A stretch of 64,000 bases of DNA from Cryobacterium tepidiphilum (GTDB lineage Bacteria > Actinomycetota > Actinomycetes > Actinomycetales > Microbacteriaceae). A program made the translations under genes and the position numbers. Below are positions 56,123-64,000 of the stretch, in pieces. The stretch lies in contig NZ_RDSR01000002.1 in the NCBI RefSeq assembly GCF_003716325.1, positions 124,001 through 188,000 on the forward strand, in the 5' to 3' direction. The notes below the pieces were generated by a model. The model was not told where the DNA came from. It did not search any database and saw only the letters and a program-made list of their open reading frames with translations. How positions within the stretch are numbered: the stretch's first letter is position 1; each line of letters opens with the position of its first letter.

Positions 56123-59100
56123 ATGACCAACCCCTCCACTCCTGATCTCACCCGCGAGCCGGTGAAGGACCTCGGCCCCGAAGCCGTGGCCCTGGTGCAG
56201 AAGTGGCTGGCCCACAGCACCACCATCCCCACGGATGTCGCCGCCGGCCGCCTCGCCGGCGTGTTGAAAGACCCGAACGGGCTCGACTTCACGGTGGGAT
56301 TCGTCGACGGCGTCATGCGCCCCGACGACCTCATGGTCGCCGGGTACAACCTGCAGCGCGTCGCGAAGAAGGCCCCGGCCTTCCTGCCCTGGTACATGCG
56401 CGGCGCCATCCGGCTGGGCGGCGTGATGGGACCGGTGCTGCCGTGGGTCGTGATCCCCGTGGCTCGTCGCGTGCTGCGCGAGATGGTCGGGCACCTCGTC
56501 GTCGACGCCACTCCCGAGAAGCTCGGGCCGGCCATCGCCGCGCTGAAGGAATCCGGCCACCGTCTCAACATCAACCTGCTCGGCGAGGCCGTGCTCGGCG
56601 AGACCGAGGCCCGCCACCGCCTCGAGGGCACCCGCCGCCTGCTCGAGCGCGACGACGTCGACTACGTGTCGATCAAGGTCTCGTCCATCGCCAGCCAGCT
56701 CTCGATGTGGGCCTTCGATGACGCCGTCGACCGCGTCGTCGAACGGCTCACCCCGCTGTACCAGCTGGCCGCCGCGTCTCCCACCCCCAAGTTCATCAAC
56801 CTCGACATGGAGGAGTACCGCGACCTTGACCTCACCATCGCGGTGTTCGAGCGCATCCTCGAGCAGCCGGGACTTGAAAACCTCGAGGCCGGCATCGTGC
56901 TGCAGGCCTACCTGCCCGACGCCCTCGGCGCGCTGCAGGGCCTGACGGCGTGGGCGCAGGAGCGCCGCGCGAAGGGCGGCGCCGCCATCAAGGTGCGCCT
57001 GGTCAAGGGCGCCAACCTCGCGATGGAGCACGTCGACGCCGCCATCCACGGCTGGCCGCTCGCCACCTACTCCAGCAAGCAGGCCACCGACACCAACTAC
57101 AAGCGGGTGCTGAACTGGGCGCTGACGCCCGAGCGAACGGATGCCGTCAAGCTCGGCGTCGCGGGCCACAACCTCTTCGACGTGGCCTACGCGCACCTTC
57201 TCTCCGAGCAGCGCGGCGTCGCCGACCGGGTGGAGTTCGAGATGCTCCTCGGTATGGCCACCGGGCAGGCCGAGGCCGTGCGCGAGGACGTCGGCCAGTT
57301 GCTGCTCTACACGCCGGTCGTGAAGCCCGAGGAATTCGACGTGGCGATCAGCTACCTGATCCGGCGCCTGGAGGAGAACGCCAGCCAGGAGAACTTCATG
57401 TCGGCCGTGTTCGAGCTGACCGAGGACCCGGCGCTCTTCAACCGTGAGAAGCAGCGCTTCTTCGCGTCGCTTTCGGCCCTCGACGCCGAGACGCCCGCGC
57501 CCAACCGCACCCAGGACCGCACCGCGCCGGCCGATGCACCGCAGAACCAGCCGAAGGATGCCGCGACGTTCGACGCCGCGGGCGCCGGCGACCCGAACCT
57601 CACCGCCGCCGTGCTCGGCCTGACGCGGGGCTCCGGCAAGACCCGCTCCAACGCGCCCAGCGGGTTCCGCAACGAGCCGGACACCGACCCCGCCCTGCCC
57701 GCGAACCGGGCCTGGGGCAGCGACATCCTCTCCCGCGTCGAGGGCTCCGAGCTCGGCACGGCCGAGATCGCCGCGGCCGCCGTGCCCGACATCGAGACCC
57801 TCGACAGGATCATCGACGGTGTCGCCCGCGCCGGCGAGGCGTGGGGCCGCAAGACCGGTGTCGAGCGCGCGGAGATCCTGCACCGCGCCGGCCGCTCGCT
57901 CGCCGCCCACCGCGGCCGCCTGGTCGAGGTCATGGCCGCCGAGACCGGCAAGACCATCGCCGAGGGCGACCCCGAGGTGAGCGAGGCCGTGGACTTCGCC
58001 CACTACTACGCCGAGCGCGCCAAGGAGCTCGACACCGTGCAGGGCGCCATCTACGTGCCGTCGAAGCTCACCGTGGTGACGCCGCCGTGGAACTTCCCGC
58101 TCGCGATTCCCGCGGGCGGTGTGCTCGCCGCGCTCGCCGCAGGGTCCGGTGTGATCATCAAGCCGGCGGCGCTCGCACAGCGCACCGGCGCACTCATGGT
58201 CGAGGCGCTGTGGGAGGCGGGCGTTCCGCGCGAGGTGCTCGCGCTGGTCGACGTTCCCGAGCGCGACATGGGAAGCCGGCTGGTCTCGCATCCGTCGGTC
58301 GACCGCGTGATTCTCACCGGCGCCTACGAGACGGCCCAGCTGTTCCGCAGCTTCCGCCCCGACCTGCCGCTCCTGGCCGAGACCAGCGGCAAGAACGCCA
58401 TCATCGTCACCCCGAGCGCCGACCTCGACCTCGCGGCCGCCGACGTCATCAAGAGCGCGTTCGGCCACGCCGGCCAGAAGTGCTCCGCCGCGAGCCTCGT
58501 GATCCTCGTCGGCTCGGTCGCCCGCTCCAAGCGGTTCCTCGGCCAGCTCGTCGACGCCGCGACCTCGCTGCGCGTGGGCTACCCGTCGGATGCGACGAGC
58601 CAGATGGGGCCGATCATCGAGCCCGCGAAGGGCAAGCTGCTGCATGCACTCACCACGCTCGGGGCGGATGAGGAGTGGCTGGTCGAGCCGAAACAGCTCG
58701 ACGACACCGGAAAGCTCTGGTCGCCCGGCATCCGCACGGGTGTGCAGCCCGGCTCCTACTTCCACCTCACCGAGTTCTTCGGCCCGGTGCTCGGCGTCAT
58801 GCACGCGCGCACCCTGGAGGAGGCGATCCGCTACCAGAACGCCGTGGACTACGGCCTGACGGCGGGCCTGCACTCCCTCGACTCCGACGAACTCACCGAG
58901 TGGGTGGACTCGGTCGAGGCCGGCAACCTGTACGTGAACCGCGGCATCACCGGTGCCATCGTGCAGCGCCAGCCGTTCGGCGGCTGGAAGCGCTCCTCGG
59001 TGGGCGCCGGCACCAAGGCCGGGGGACCGAACTACCTGTTCGGGCTCGGCAGCTGGGTGAACGACCCGGGCAAGAACAGCACCACGCTGCACCTGCGCGG

Positions 59101-59716
59101 GCTGGAGAAGCGCGTCACCGACCTCATCGAGGCGTCGCAGGGCTCGCTCGACTACGCCGACTTCGACGTGCTGCGCCGCTCGGCGCTGAGCGACGCGCTG
59201 GCCTGGCGCGACGAGTTCCACGCCGTTGTCGACGTGTCCGGCCTGGGGCTGGAGCGGAACGTGTTCCGCTACCTGCCCGTTCCGGTCACCGTGCGCCTCG
59301 CCGACGACGGCACCCTCTCCGACCTGCTGCGCGTGATCGCGGCGGCCACGCTGTCGAACTCCCGCTTCCAGGTGTCGAGCTCGGTGCCCGTGCCGCCGGC
59401 GGTGCGCAACCTGCTGACCGTGCGGGAGGTGCCGGTCGTGGTGGAGAGCGATGACGAGTGGCTCGAGCGCGCCGGCAACGGGGGCATCACCACGAGCCGC
59501 GTGCGCCTCATCGGCGGCGACGCGTTCACGGGAGCCGAGGTCGCGGCATCCGCTCTCGCCGTTGCCCTGGGTGGCACACCGGATGTCGCGGTGTACGCCC
59601 ACCCGGTGACCCAGGCCGGCCGCGTGGAGCTGCTGCCCTTCCTGCACGAGCAGGCGATCTCGATCACCGCGCACCGCTTCGGCACCCCGAGCACCATCTC
59701 CGACGCGGTCATCTAG
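56123..59716 (+). CDS. putA: Bifunctional proline dehydrogenase / L-glutamate gamma-semialdehyde dehydrogenase
   Basis: 1197 aa. Residues ~20-440 form the FAD-dependent PRODH barrel (NLDMEEYRDLDLTIAVFERIL, RLVKGANLAMEHVDAAIHGWPLATYSSKQATDTNYKRVLNWAL, YLIRRLEENASQENFMS). An Ala/Pro/Asp linker leads to the ALDH module (~560-1010): VTPPWNFPLAIPAGGVLAAL, Glu753 in LLAETSGKN and nucleophile Cys787 in HAGQKCSAASL. About 150 residues follow as a C-terminal domain. No N-terminal ribbon-helix-helix, so it is not a trifunctional autorepressor. ATG at 56123 or GTG at 56117. Oxidises proline to glutamate at the membrane. Confidence 0.95.
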   Translation: MTNPSTPDLTREPVKDLGPEAVALVQKWLAHSTTIPTDVAAGRLAGVLKDPNGLDFTVGFVDGVMRPDDLMVAGYNLQRVAKKAPAFLPWYMRGAIRLGGVMGPVLPWVVIPVARRVLREMVGHLVVDATPEKLGPAIAALKESGHRLNINLLGEAVLGETEARHRLEGTRRLLERDDVDYVSIKVSSIASQLSMWAFDDAVDRVVERLTPLYQLAAASPTPKFINLDMEEYRDLDLTIAVFERILEQPGLENLEAGIVLQAYLPDALGALQGLTAWAQERRAKGGAAIKVRLVKGANLAMEHVDAAIHGWPLATYSSKQATDTNYKRVLNWALTPERTDAVKLGVAGHNLFDVAYAHLLSEQRGVADRVEFEMLLGMATGQAEAVREDVGQLLLYTPVVKPEEFDVAISYLIRRLEENASQENFMSAVFELTEDPALFNREKQRFFASLSALDAETPAPNRTQDRTAPADAPQNQPKDAATFDAAGAGDPNLTAAVLGLTRGSGKTRSNAPSGFRNEPDTDPALPANRAWGSDILSRVEGSELGTAEIAAAAVPDIETLDRIIDGVARAGEAWGRKTGVERAEILHRAGRSLAAHRGRLVEVMAAETGKTIAEGDPEVSEAVDFAHYYAERAKELDTVQGAIYVPSKLTVVTPPWNFPLAIPAGGVLAALAAGSGVIIKPAALAQRTGALMVEALWEAGVPREVLALVDVPERDMGSRLVSHPSVDRVILTGAYETAQLFRSFRPDLPLLAETSGKNAIIVTPSADLDLAAADVIKSAFGHAGQKCSAASLVILVGSVARSKRFLGQLVDAATSLRVGYPSDATSQMGPIIEPAKGKLLHALTTLGADEEWLVEPKQLDDTGKLWSPGIRTGVQPGSYFHLTEFFGPVLGVMHARTLEEAIRYQNAVDYGLTAGLHSLDSDELTEWVDSVEAGNLYVNRGITGAIVQRQPFGGWKRSSVGAGTKAGGPNYLFGLGSWVNDPGKNSTTLHLRGLEKRVTDLIEASQGSLDYADFDVLRRSALSDALAWRDEFHAVVDVSGLGLERNVFRYLPVPVTVRLADDGTLSDLLRVIAAATLSNSRFQVSSSVPVPPAVRNLLTVREVPVVVESDDEWLERAGNGGITTSRVRLIGGDAFTGAEVAASALAVALGGTPDVAVYAHPVTQAGRVELLPFLHEQAISITAHRFGTPSTISDAVI

Positions 59717-59752
59717 CCCCCGCCCCGTGGGGCGGCGGCACGGGGGCGGGGG
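59717..59752 (+). terminator. Strong GC hairpin after putA
   Basis: CCCCCGCCCCGTG (59717-59729) pairs with CACGGGGGCGGGGG (59739-59752) with one bulged G. It begins immediately after the putA TAG. There is no T-run, so it may act as a Rho-assisted terminator or 3' stabiliser. Confidence 0.6.
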
Positions 59753-59761
59753 ACCGCTTCA

Positions 59762-59791
59762 GTGAACGTCCAGCCGATTCCGGGGGATAAT
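59762..59791 (+). promoter_or_regulatory. Candidate promoter of the ole cluster
   Basis: GTGAAC (59762-59767), 18-bp spacer, GATAAT (59786-59791), about 45 bp upstream of the oleA GTG. The -10 matches five of six TATAAT bases; the -35 is partial. Confidence 0.45.
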
Positions 59792-59834
59792 CGAGGGGGA
59801 TGACCATCCCGGCATAACTCGACAGGGGGCTCCG

Positions 59835-60857
59835 GTGAACGGAAACGCCACGACACGGCATCGCAATGTCGCTCTGCTCTCGGTCGCGAGCACCATCGCG
59901 CCGCGCATCACCACGTCGGCGGAGATCGACCAGCGGCTGCAGCCCGTGCTGAAGAAACTGCGCCTGCCGCAGGGCCTCTTGCAGCGCGTGGCCGGGGTGC
60001 ACGAACGCCGCAACTGGGACGAGGGCCAGACCTTCGACGGCGCCGCGGTGTCTGCCGGGCAGCAGGCGCTCCGCGAAGCGGGCATCGACGCGAGCCAGGT
60101 CGGCCTCATGATCAACACCTCGGTGACCCGCAAGCACCTCGAGCCGTCGGTTGCCGTGCGCATCCACCATGGCCTGGGACTCTCGTCGTCGGCCACCAAC
60201 TTCGACATCGCCAACGCCTGCCTCGGCTTCGTCAACGGCATGACCCTCGCCGCGCAGCTCATCGACTCCGGGCAGGTGGAGTACGCGGTCGTCATCGACG
60301 GTGAGGACGCCGACGAGATCCAGGTGAACACCATCGAGCGGTTGAGCCAGGGTGCCATCAACCGCAAGGCGTTCATGAGCGAGTTCGCAAGCCTCACCCT
60401 GGGCTCCGGGGCCGCCGCGGCCGTGCTGGGCCCGGCCGACAAGCATCCGTCTGGCCACCGGATGCTGGGCGGCGTCACCCGCGCGGCGACCCAGTTCAAC
60501 GGGCTCTGCGTCGGCAGCGTCGACGGCATGTTCACCGACGCGAAGGCGCTGCTGAAGGGCGGCATGGAGCTCGTCGTCTCCGCCTGGACCGAGGCCAAGC
60601 GCGACTGGAACTGGTCGGGCATGGACCGCTACATCCTGCACCAGGTCTCCGACGTGCATACGAACGCCATCCTGAAGGCCACCGGCATGGACCGCTCCCG
60701 CGTGCCCCTCACCTACCCGCGATTCGGCAACGTCGGTCCCGCCTCGATTCCGATCACCCTGGCGCAGGAAGCCGAGAGGCTCTCGCCCGGCGACCGGGTG
60801 CTCCTCATGGGCGTGGGCTCCGGCCTCAACACGGCCATGATGGAACTGGCCTGGTGA
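59835..60857 (+). CDS. oleA: OleA-type beta-ketoacid synthase (thiolase fold)
   Basis: 340 aa, GTG start. Head-to-head Claisen condensation of two fatty acyl-CoAs to a 2-alkyl-3-ketoacid, the first step of long-chain alkene synthesis. Catalytic triad: DIANACLGFVNGM (Cys129), YILHQVSDVHTN (His269), RFGNVGPASIP (Asn299). The region INTSVTRKHLEPSVAVRIHHGLGL matches OleA more closely than FabH. Followed by a fused oleBC with 4-bp overlap and then oleD, which settles the assignment. Confidence 0.93.
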   Translation: MNGNATTRHRNVALLSVASTIAPRITTSAEIDQRLQPVLKKLRLPQGLLQRVAGVHERRNWDEGQTFDGAAVSAGQQALREAGIDASQVGLMINTSVTRKHLEPSVAVRIHHGLGLSSSATNFDIANACLGFVNGMTLAAQLIDSGQVEYAVVIDGEDADEIQVNTIERLSQGAINRKAFMSEFASLTLGSGAAAAVLGPADKHPSGHRMLGGVTRAATQFNGLCVGSVDGMFTDAKALLKGGMELVVSAWTEAKRDWNWSGMDRYILHQVSDVHTNAILKATGMDRSRVPLTYPRFGNVGPASIPITLAQEAERLSPGDRVLLMGVGSGLNTAMMELAW

Positions 60858-63532
60858 CCTCCGGCCTGCGCTCACCGCGCGCGTCCGCGTCCCTCCCACC
60901 CGCCGGGCTCCCCGGCCTCGACCCGCGCTTCTCCCGCATCGTCGACGTGCCCGAGAGCGGCGGCGCCCGCGGTATCCGGCAGTGGCACGTTCTCGACAAC
61001 GGCGCCGAGCTGCACCGGCTCGGGGTGACACCGGTCGGCACCGTGGTCTGCGTGCACGGCAACCCCACCTGGTCGTACCTCTGGCGCCGGTTCCTGACGG
61101 CGGCAACGGATGCCGCGGCGGCGGGCGGCGACGCCTGGCGCGTGATCGCCGTGGACCAGCTGGAGATGGGCTTCTCCGAGCGCAGCGGATACTCCCGCTC
61201 CCTCGAGCAGCGCGTGCGCGACCTCACCGACCTCACCGACGCGGTCGGACTCGACGGCCCCGTCGTCACCTTCGGGCACGACTGGGGAGGTCTGATCTCG
61301 CTCGGCTGGGCCGTCGACCACCCCGGGCAGCTCGCCGGCGTGATGCTGCTGAACACGGCCGTCCACCAGCCCGAGGGAGCGCAGGTCCCGGCGCCGCTCC
61401 GGCTCGCGCTCGCGCGCCCGGTGCTGGGGCTCGCCACCGTCACCACGCCGGGCTTCCTCGAGACGACGTTGGCGCTCGCGCATCCGCCGCTCCCGGCCGC
61501 CGTGAAGGACGGCTACCGCGCGCCCTACCGCAGCGCCGACCGGCGCGGCGGCATCGGCGCCTTCGTCGCCGACATCCCCGTCGACGACCGCCACGAGAGC
61601 ACGGCCGAGCGGGTCCGCATCGCCGAGGGCGTGCGCGGGTTCACCGTCCCCGCCCTCCTGCTCTGGGGTCCCCGTGATCCGATCTTCAGCGACCGCTACC
61701 TCGACGACCTCATCGAGCGCCTTCCGCACGCCGACGTGCACCGCTTCGAGGGCGCCGGGCACCTGGTGGCCGAAGACGTCGACTACGCCGCCGCCGCGGT
61801 GGATTGGCTGGCGCACCGCCTGCCGGGGGCGACGACGCCGAGTGCGGATGCGGCATCCGTTTCGACGCGCGCGCCCCGCACCCCGGCCCGCCCGCCTCTC
61901 TGGCGGCGACTCGAGGAGCTCGCGGACAGCGAGGAGACGGCGCTGGTCGAGATGGTGCCCGCGCCCGGCTCGCCGCCTCGCGTGGTGAGCTGGCAGCTGC
62001 TCGCCACGCGCGTGCGGCAGCTCACCGCCGGCCTCGCGCGCGCCGGCGTGCGGCCGGGCGACCGGGTCTCACTGCTCGTGCCCCCCGGCGCGGACCTCAC
62101 GGCCGTGCTCTACGCGTGCCTCCGCCTCGGCGCGGTCGTCGTCGTCGCCGACGCCGGACTGGGCCTTCGCGGCCTCACCCGCGCGGTACGCGGCGCCCGG
62201 CCGACGCACCTCATCGGGGCCCTGCCCGGACTGACGGCCGCCCGGGCCCTCGGCTGGCCCGGCCAGCGGATCTCCACCGCACGCCTCCCCGCGCCGCTGG
62301 CCCGCGCCCTCGGCGTCTCGCACTCGCTGGCCGACCTGGTGGAGCTCGGCGCCGACGAGGCGCTCCCGCCCGAGCCCGCCCCGGGCGACACGGCCGCCAT
62401 CCTCTTCACCTCGGGCTCCACCGGCCCGGCCAAGGGGGTCGTCTACACCCACGACCAGCTGGCCGCCGTGCGTGACGCCCTCGCCGCCCAGTACGGCATC
62501 GGCGTGGGCACGGGCCTGGTCGCCGGATTCGCCCCGTTCGCCCTGCTCGGCCCGGCGCTCGGCGCCCGGTCGGTGACACCGGACATGGACGTCACCAGCC
62601 CGAAGACGCTCACGGCCACCGCCGTCGCCGATGCGGTCGCCGCCGCAGACGCGCGCGTGGTCTTCCTGTCGCCCGCGGCCGTCGCGAACGTGGTCGCCAC
62701 CGCCGGCGCGCTCACGCCCGAGGGCCGCACCGCCCTGCGCCGCGTGCAGACGTTCCTCTCCGCCGGCGCCCCCGTCTCCGAACGGCTCCTCGACGCCGTC
62801 GCCGCGCTCATGCCCGACGCCCGCCTGCACACCCCATACGGCATGACCGAGGGCCTGCTCATGACCGACGTCACCCTCGACGGCATCCGCGAGGCGGCCG
62901 GCGAAGGCGGGCCGGGCGGTGTCTGCGTCGGAGTGCCGGCAGCGCCCACCGAGGTGCGCATCAGCGCCCTCGACGCCGACGGCAACGCCACCGGCGAGCC
63001 GACGGATGCCGCGGGCGTCACCGGCGAGATCATCGTCTCCGCGCCGCACCTGAAGGACCACTACGACCGGCTGTGGCTCACCAACCGGGCCGCCACCCAG
63101 CACGTTCCGGCCGCCGGCCGCTGGCACCGCACCGGCGATGTCGGGCACCTCGACGCGGCCGGCCGGCTCTGGGTCGAAGGCCGCCTCCCGCACGTCATCA
63201 CCACCGCCGACGGCCCCCTCACCCCGGTGGGCGCCGAACAGCGCATCGAGGGCGTCCCCGCCGTCTGGCGCGCCGCCATCGTCGGCGTCGGACCCCGCGG
63301 TGTGCAGCAGCCGGTCGCGATCGTCGAGACCAGGCTCGGCACGGCGCGCGTGGCGTTGGCCTCCGCCGAACTCGCCGACGCCGTGCGCGCCGCGAGCGAG
63401 CAGGAGCTCGCCGCCGTCCTCGTGGTGCCGCACCTTCCCACCGACATCCGGCACAACTCCAAGATCGACCGCAGCCGGCTCGCCGCCTGGGCGACCCGCA
63501 TCCTCGCCGGTGGGCGGATGGCACGCCCGTGA
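60854..63532 (+). CDS. OleB-OleC fusion: beta-lactone decarboxylase and beta-lactone synthetase
   Basis: 892 aa, GTG start. Residues ~1-320 are an alpha/beta hydrolase of the haloalkane-dehalogenase type (VCVHGNPTWSYLWRRF, nucleophile Asp143 in FGHDWGG, His303 in GAGHLVAED). Residues ~345-892 are an AMP-ligase: P-loop ILFTSGSTGPAKGV, PYGMTEG, GRWHRTGDVGHLD and a C-terminal NSKIDRSRL lysine. OleC closes 2-alkyl-3-hydroxyacids to beta-lactones; OleB decarboxylates them to cis-olefins. The fused form is known from actinobacteria such as Micrococcus luteus. An Ala/Pro linker joins the parts. Confidence 0.93.
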   Translation: MTSGLRSPRASASLPPAGLPGLDPRFSRIVDVPESGGARGIRQWHVLDNGAELHRLGVTPVGTVVCVHGNPTWSYLWRRFLTAATDAAAAGGDAWRVIAVDQLEMGFSERSGYSRSLEQRVRDLTDLTDAVGLDGPVVTFGHDWGGLISLGWAVDHPGQLAGVMLLNTAVHQPEGAQVPAPLRLALARPVLGLATVTTPGFLETTLALAHPPLPAAVKDGYRAPYRSADRRGGIGAFVADIPVDDRHESTAERVRIAEGVRGFTVPALLLWGPRDPIFSDRYLDDLIERLPHADVHRFEGAGHLVAEDVDYAAAAVDWLAHRLPGATTPSADAASVSTRAPRTPARPPLWRRLEELADSEETALVEMVPAPGSPPRVVSWQLLATRVRQLTAGLARAGVRPGDRVSLLVPPGADLTAVLYACLRLGAVVVVADAGLGLRGLTRAVRGARPTHLIGALPGLTAARALGWPGQRISTARLPAPLARALGVSHSLADLVELGADEALPPEPAPGDTAAILFTSGSTGPAKGVVYTHDQLAAVRDALAAQYGIGVGTGLVAGFAPFALLGPALGARSVTPDMDVTSPKTLTATAVADAVAAADARVVFLSPAAVANVVATAGALTPEGRTALRRVQTFLSAGAPVSERLLDAVAALMPDARLHTPYGMTEGLLMTDVTLDGIREAAGEGGPGGVCVGVPAAPTEVRISALDADGNATGEPTDAAGVTGEIIVSAPHLKDHYDRLWLTNRAATQHVPAAGRWHRTGDVGHLDAAGRLWVEGRLPHVITTADGPLTPVGAEQRIEGVPAVWRAAIVGVGPRGVQQPVAIVETRLGTARVALASAELADAVRAASEQELAAVLVVPHLPTDIRHNSKIDRSRLAAWATRILAGGRMARP

Positions 63533-64000
63533 GGGTGCTGGTGACCGGCGCGAGCGGATTCCTCGGCCGCGCGGTGGCCACCGCGGTCGTGGCCGCCGGC
63601 CACGAGGTCGTCACGTTCCAGCGCCGGCCGTCGGGTGTTCCCGGCACCGAGGACCGACTCGGCTCGCTCACCGACCCGGCCGCCGTCGCCCGCGCCGCGG
63701 ACCGCATGGACGCCGTCATCCACCTGGCCGCCAAGGTCTCGCTGGCCGGCGACCCGGCCGACTTCGACACCGTGAACGTGGGCGGCACCCGCCGGCTGCT
63801 CGACACGGCGACGGATGCCGGAGCCTCGCGTTTCGTCTACGTCTCCTCGCCGTCGGTGGCGCACGCCGGCGCATCCATCGTGGGCGCCGGCGCCGAGCCC
63901 GCCGACCCGGCGCGCGCCCGGGGGCACTACGCCCGCACCAAAGCGGAGGCGGAACTCCTCGTGCTCGCCGCAGACTCACCGGCCATGCGCGTCGTCGCCG
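63529..64000 (+). CDS. oleD: OleD-type NADPH-dependent 2-alkyl-3-ketoacid reductase, 3' end missing
   Basis: First 157 codons of an extended SDR of the 3-beta-HSD/isomerase group. Rossmann loop VLVTGASGFLGRAVATAVV, RLGSLTDPAAVARAADRMDAVIHLAAKVSLAGDP, FDTVNVGGTRRLL, YVSSPSVAHAG and the YxxxK pair in GHYARTKAEAE. Reduces the OleA product to the 2-alkyl-3-hydroxyacid used by OleC. GTG start overlapping the oleBC stop by 4 bp; the substrate half lies beyond base 64000. Confidence 0.93.
   Translation, partial: MRVLVTGASGFLGRAVATAVVAAGHEVVTFQRRPSGVPGTEDRLGSLTDPAAVARAADRMDAVIHLAAKVSLAGDPADFDTVNVGGTRRLLDTATDAGASRFVYVSSPSVAHAGASIVGAGAEPADPARARGHYARTKAEAELLVLAADSPAMRVVA

Noticed and set aside
56006..59674. 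Very long minus-strand open frame (over 1200 codons) opposite putA
   Set aside because: Antisense shadow caused by high-G+C codon bias. Its translation is rich in Arg, Gly, His and Val with no recognisable domain, while the plus strand encodes a textbook PutA.
60854..61850. Stand-alone haloalkane dehalogenase
   Set aside because: The hydrolase domain is fused in frame to an OleC ligase and lies between oleA and oleD, so it is OleB.
1..64000. tRNA, rRNA, insertion sequence or integron structures
   Set aside because: I saw no cloverleaf-like tRNA, rRNA segment, transposase frame or target-site duplication; gene order and composition look uniform.

Overview
This is a high-G+C window (roughly 70% by eye) packed with genes that start on ATG, GTG and occasionally TTG and often overlap by 4 bp. 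The heme genes are of the actinobacterial coproporphyrin-dependent type: a ferrochelatase with four cysteines, a ChdC/HemQ decarboxylase and a CgoX-type oxidase. Together with a fused OleBC protein and CGNR/ABATE and FCD-GntR regulators, this points to an actinomycete, most likely a member of the Microbacteriaceae. That placement is inference. I see no rRNA, tRNA, CRISPR array, insertion sequence or prophage.

Layout. 1-11.7 kb: a nearly complete heme locus (hemA partial on the minus strand; hemE, cgoX, chdC, cpfC, hemC, hemD, hemB and hemL on the plus strand). It is interrupted by a CitE-like lyase and three small membrane-associated genes. 11.9-23 kb: housekeeping and membrane genes (PH-like protein, AcuI-type reductase, ABC-2 exporter, small-molecule kinase fold, TPR protein, TrhO, CPBP protease, TMEM175-like channel, a divergent two-component pair, PEBP protein, phosphodiesterase, flavodoxin-like protein). 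23-26.3 kb: a proVWX glycine betaine importer. 26.7-30.5 kb: a minus-strand acid-sugar operon (GntR, RraA-like, racemase-like, OtnK, OtnC). It lies back to back with a plus-strand operon at 30.7-43.5 kb: an Fe/AEP-type ABC importer, an isopropylmalate-dehydrogenase-like enzyme, an Ldh-family oxidoreductase, an ABM monooxygenase, aconitase, an MFS transporter and a CitAB-type two-component system. 43.5-46.2 kb: prpD-prpC of the methylcitrate cycle without prpB. 46.2-47.9 kb: an ABATE/CGNR regulator divergent from an EamA transporter. 47.9-54.9 kb: a hexuronate locus, with Zn-ADH, KduD and a KDPG-type aldolase on one strand and TRAP transporter, KduI and IclR regulator on the other, around a perfect palindromic operator candidate. 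55-59.7 kb: a LysR regulator divergent from bifunctional putA. 59.8-64 kb: the oleA-oleBC-oleD cluster for long-chain olefins, with oleD cut by the window edge.

How it works together. The heme genes supply every dedicated step from glutamyl-tRNA to heme except those outside the window. The catabolic blocks funnel organic acids, uronates, tetronates, propionate and proline into central metabolism, each with its own importer and/or regulator.

Three observations go beyond gene calling. (1) A 60-bp imperfect palindrome with exactly 23-bp arms and a 14-nt loop occurs three times. Each copy lies between convergent genes, in the same orientation, and contains the stop codon of the minus-strand gene. 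(2) The octamer CGGATGCC/GGCATCCG is strongly over-represented (about 50 copies by eye, balanced between strands) and is used in several reading frames. (3) The GntR-centred divergent acid-sugar/carboxylate locus combines enzymes in a way I do not recognise as a described pathway.
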